A DNA stretch of 64,000 nt, taken from Thiobacillus sp. (GTDB lineage: Bacteria > Pseudomonadota > Gammaproteobacteria > Burkholderiales > Thiobacillaceae). Both the position numbers and the translations under genes were made by a program. Below, piece after piece: positions 61,514 through 64,000 of this stretch. The notes under the pieces are model-generated. The model did no database searches and was not told the DNA's origin. It worked only from the letters and a program-made list of their open reading frames with translations. Where the stretch lies: assembly GCA_030692355.1 (NCBI GenBank), contig JAUYCF010000042.1:1-64000 (forward strand). Direction: 5' to 3'. Positions within the stretch are counted from its first letter, which is position 1, and the number at the start of each line of letters is the position of its first letter.

Positions 61514-63004
61514 ATGCCCATGTTTGGACAATCGATTCTCTCCCTCGTCATCTGGGTCCCGATTCTGGCCGGGGTGGCGGTGCTCGCCACCGGCTCCGAC
61601 CGCAACGCCACGCTGGCGCGCTGGATTGCGCTTGCCGGTGCATTGCTGGGGCTTGCCGTCGCGATTCCGCTGGTCACCGGCTTCGACACCGGCACCTCGG
61701 CGATGCAGTTCGTCGAGAAGGCCACCTGGATCCCGGCGTTCAACATCCACTATCACCTCGGCGTAGACGGCATTTCCATGCCGCTGATCCTGTTGAACAG
61801 CTTCATCACCGTGCTGGTGGTCATCGCCGGCTGGCGGGTGATCCAGGACAAGGTCGCGCAGTACATGGCGGCCTTCCTCATCATGTCCGGCCTCATAAAC
61901 GGCGTGTTCGCCTCGCTCGACGGCATCCTGTTCTATGTCTTCTTCGAAGGCATGCTGATCCCGCTGTACCTGATCGTCGGCGTGTGGGGCGGACCGAACC
62001 GCGTCTATGCCGCGTTCAAATTCTTCCTCTACACCCTGCTCGGTTCGCTGCTGATGCTGGTGTCGATGATCTACCTGTATTTCCAGTCGGGCGGCAGCTT
62101 CGACATCCAGACCTGGCACACCACCACGCTCGGGATGACGGCGCAGACGCTGATGTTCTTCGCCTTCCTGCTGGCCTTCGGCGTCAAGGTGCCGATGTGG
62201 CCGGTGCACACCTGGCTGCCGGACGCCCACGTCGAGGCGCCTACCGGCGGCTCGGTGGTGCTGGCGGCGATCACGCTGAAAGTCGGCGCCTACGGCTTCC
62301 TGCGCTTCATCCTGCCGATCCTTCCCGATGCCAGTGCGGAATATGCCTGGTTCGTCATCGCCCTGTCGCTGATCGCCGTCGCCTACATTGGCCTGGTCGC
62401 GCTGGCGCAGTCCGACATGAAGAAGCTCATCGCCTATTCGTCGATTGCGCACATGGGCTTCGTCACCCTCGGCTTCTTCATGTTCAGCCCGCTTGGCGTT
62501 GAAGGCGGCTTGGTGCAGATGATTTCGCACGGCTTCGTCTCGGCGGCGCTGTTCCTATGCATCGGCGTCATGTACGACCGCCTGCATTCGCGCCAGATCA
62601 AGGATTACGGCGGCCTGGTCAACAGGATGCCGCTGTTCGCCGCCTTCTTCATGCTGTTCGCCATGGCCAACGCCGGCTTGCCCGCCACCAGCGGCTTTGT
62701 CGGCGAGTTCATGGTCATCATGGCCGCAGCGAAGGTCAATTTCTGGTTCGCCTTCGTCGCCGCCACCACGCTCATCCTCGGTGCGGCCTACACGCTGTGG
62801 ATGTACAAGCGCGTCGTGTTCGGCGAGGTCACCAACCCGCGCGTCGAGGAATTGACCGACATCAACGCGCGCGAAATCCTGCTGCTCGGCGTGCTCGCCG
62901 TCTGCGTGCTGGCCATGGGCCTGTATCCCAAGCCGTTCACTGACATCATGCACGTGTCGGTGGTCGACCTGTTGGCGCACGTCGCCCAAAGCAAACTGCC
63001 TTAA
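61514..63004 (+). CDS. nuoM: NADH-quinone oxidoreductase subunit M
   Basis: FFEGMLIPLYLIVGVWGGPNRVYAAFKFFLYTLLGSLLML. Confidence 0.98.
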   Translation: MPMFGQSILSLVIWVPILAGVAVLATGSDRNATLARWIALAGALLGLAVAIPLVTGFDTGTSAMQFVEKATWIPAFNIHYHLGVDGISMPLILLNSFITVLVVIAGWRVIQDKVAQYMAAFLIMSGLINGVFASLDGILFYVFFEGMLIPLYLIVGVWGGPNRVYAAFKFFLYTLLGSLLMLVSMIYLYFQSGGSFDIQTWHTTTLGMTAQTLMFFAFLLAFGVKVPMWPVHTWLPDAHVEAPTGGSVVLAAITLKVGAYGFLRFILPILPDASAEYAWFVIALSLIAVAYIGLVALAQSDMKKLIAYSSIAHMGFVTLGFFMFSPLGVEGGLVQMISHGFVSAALFLCIGVMYDRLHSRQIKDYGGLVNRMPLFAAFFMLFAMANAGLPATSGFVGEFMVIMAAAKVNFWFAFVAATTLILGAAYTLWMYKRVVFGEVTNPRVEELTDINAREILLLGVLAVCVLAMGLYPKPFTDIMHVSVVDLLAHVAQSKLP

Positions 63005-63013
63005 GGTTCCAAG

Positions 63014-64000
63014 ATGAGCGACTTTCTCACCCAATTCGCCCCCGCACTGCCCGAGATCTTCGTGCTGGCGATGGTCTCGCTGATCCTGGTGATCGATGCC
63101 GCCGTCGACGACAGCAAGCGCTATATCGCCTATGTGTTGTCGCTGGCCACGCTGGCCGGCGCGGCTTTCCTCACCATGAACGATTTCTCTACCATGCCGG
63201 TGCTGGCGCTCAACGGCCTCTTCATCGACGATCCGCTCTCCGACGTGTTGAAGCTGTTCCTCTATCTGACCGTTGCCACGGTGCTGGTGTATTCGCGCGA
63301 TTACCTGCGGACGCGCGGGCTCTACAAGGGCGAGTTCTTCGTGCTGGCGCTATTCGCGTTGCTCGGCATGATGGTGATGGTGTCGGCCAGCCATTTCCTC
63401 ACGCTGTATCTCGGACTCGAACTGCTGTCGCTGTCCCTGTATGCCATGGTCGCATTGCAGCGCGATTCCGGCGTGGCGTCCGAGGCGGCAATGAAATACT
63501 TTGTCCTGGGTGCACTGGCGTCGGGCATGCTTCTCTACGGCATGTCGATGATCTACGGCGTCACCGGCTCGCTGGCGCTGGCCGACATCGCACAGAACCT
63601 GTCCGACGGCACCGACCTGCGCATTCCCCTGGTGTTCGGCATCGTCTTCATCGTCGCCGGGCTGGCTTTCAAACTGGGTGCCGTGCCGTTTCACATGTGG
63701 GTGCCGGACGTCTACCACGGCGCGCCGACCGCGGTGACGCTGCTCATCGGCAGCGCGCCCAAGATCGCCGCCTTCGCCTTCGTCGTGCGCATTCTGGGGC
63801 AGGGGCTGGAATCGCAGGCGTCCGAATGGCGCGACATGCTGGTGATCCTGGCGGTGCTGTCGATGGCGGTCGGCAACATCGCGGCCATCGCACAGACCAA
63901 CCTGAAGCGCATGCTCGCGTATTCGACCATCTCGCACATGGGCTTCATGCTGCTGGGCATCCTGGCCGGCTCGCAGAACGGCTACAGCAGCGCGATGTTC
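63014..64000 (+). CDS. nuoN: NADH-quinone oxidoreductase subunit N (truncated by window end)
   Basis: Open frame from ATG 63014 to the window end (not in the ORF track): [29 protein letters not shown]...[24 protein letters not shown]...[39 protein letters not shown]. Confidence 0.96.
   Translation, partial: MSDFLTQFAPALPEIFVLAMVSLILVIDAAVDDSKRYIAYVLSLATLAGAAFLTMNDFSTMPVLALNGLFIDDPLSDVLKLFLYLTVATVLVYSRDYLRTRGLYKGEFFVLALFALLGMMVMVSASHFLTLYLGLELLSLSLYAMVALQRDSGVASEAAMKYFVLGALASGMLLYGMSMIYGVTGSLALADIAQNLSDGTDLRIPLVFGIVFIVAGLAFKLGAVPFHMWVPDVYHGAPTAVTLLIGSAPKIAAFAFVVRILGQGLESQASEWRDMLVILAVLSMAVGNIAAIAQTNLKRMLAYSTISHMGFMLLGILAGSQNGYSSAMF

Overview
This is a 64 kb, GC-rich, densely coding chromosomal segment. 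Gene content and order suggest a betaproteobacterium, possibly of the Thiobacillus/Nitrosomonadales type (inference only). I see no CRISPR array, transposase, prophage or rRNA operon. From left to right it contains: a DUF2283/DUF4258 gene pair; htpG with a sigma-32-like promoter; ppk1 divergent from a CYTH-CHAD polyphosphate-related gene, with a Pho box between them; sixA; a compact, translationally coupled flagellar-type export cluster (fliF-fliG-fliH-fliI-fliJ-X-fliO-fliP-fliQ-fliR) that lacks fliE, fliM, fliN, flhA and flhB locally; zwf, dapA, bamC, an MBL-fold hydrolase and a rhlE-like helicase; an FNR-like oxidoreductase and msrB; rubrerythrin, an Fe-S oxidoreductase and DUF3501; a cfa-like gene, an SLC13/RCK permease and a CDF transporter; a CNP1-like gene and proB; a cobC remnant and a btuF-like gene; fur, bamE, dapB, a glutaredoxin, carA, carB, greA, yhbY, rlmE, ftsH, folP and glmM; pstSCAB; tpiA and secG; tRNA-Leu(GAG); and nuoA-N, with nuoN cut by the window end. 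The best candidate for an under-described system is the reduced flagellar-type export cluster, which has a short FliF and an unidentified 154-aa protein in place of the usual FliK/L/M/N block. Other notable items are a probable carA leader attenuator, Pho boxes at ppk and pstS, a cobC relic wedged between proB and btuF, degenerate tandem repeats at several gene junctions, and REP-like elements that invade coding sequence.
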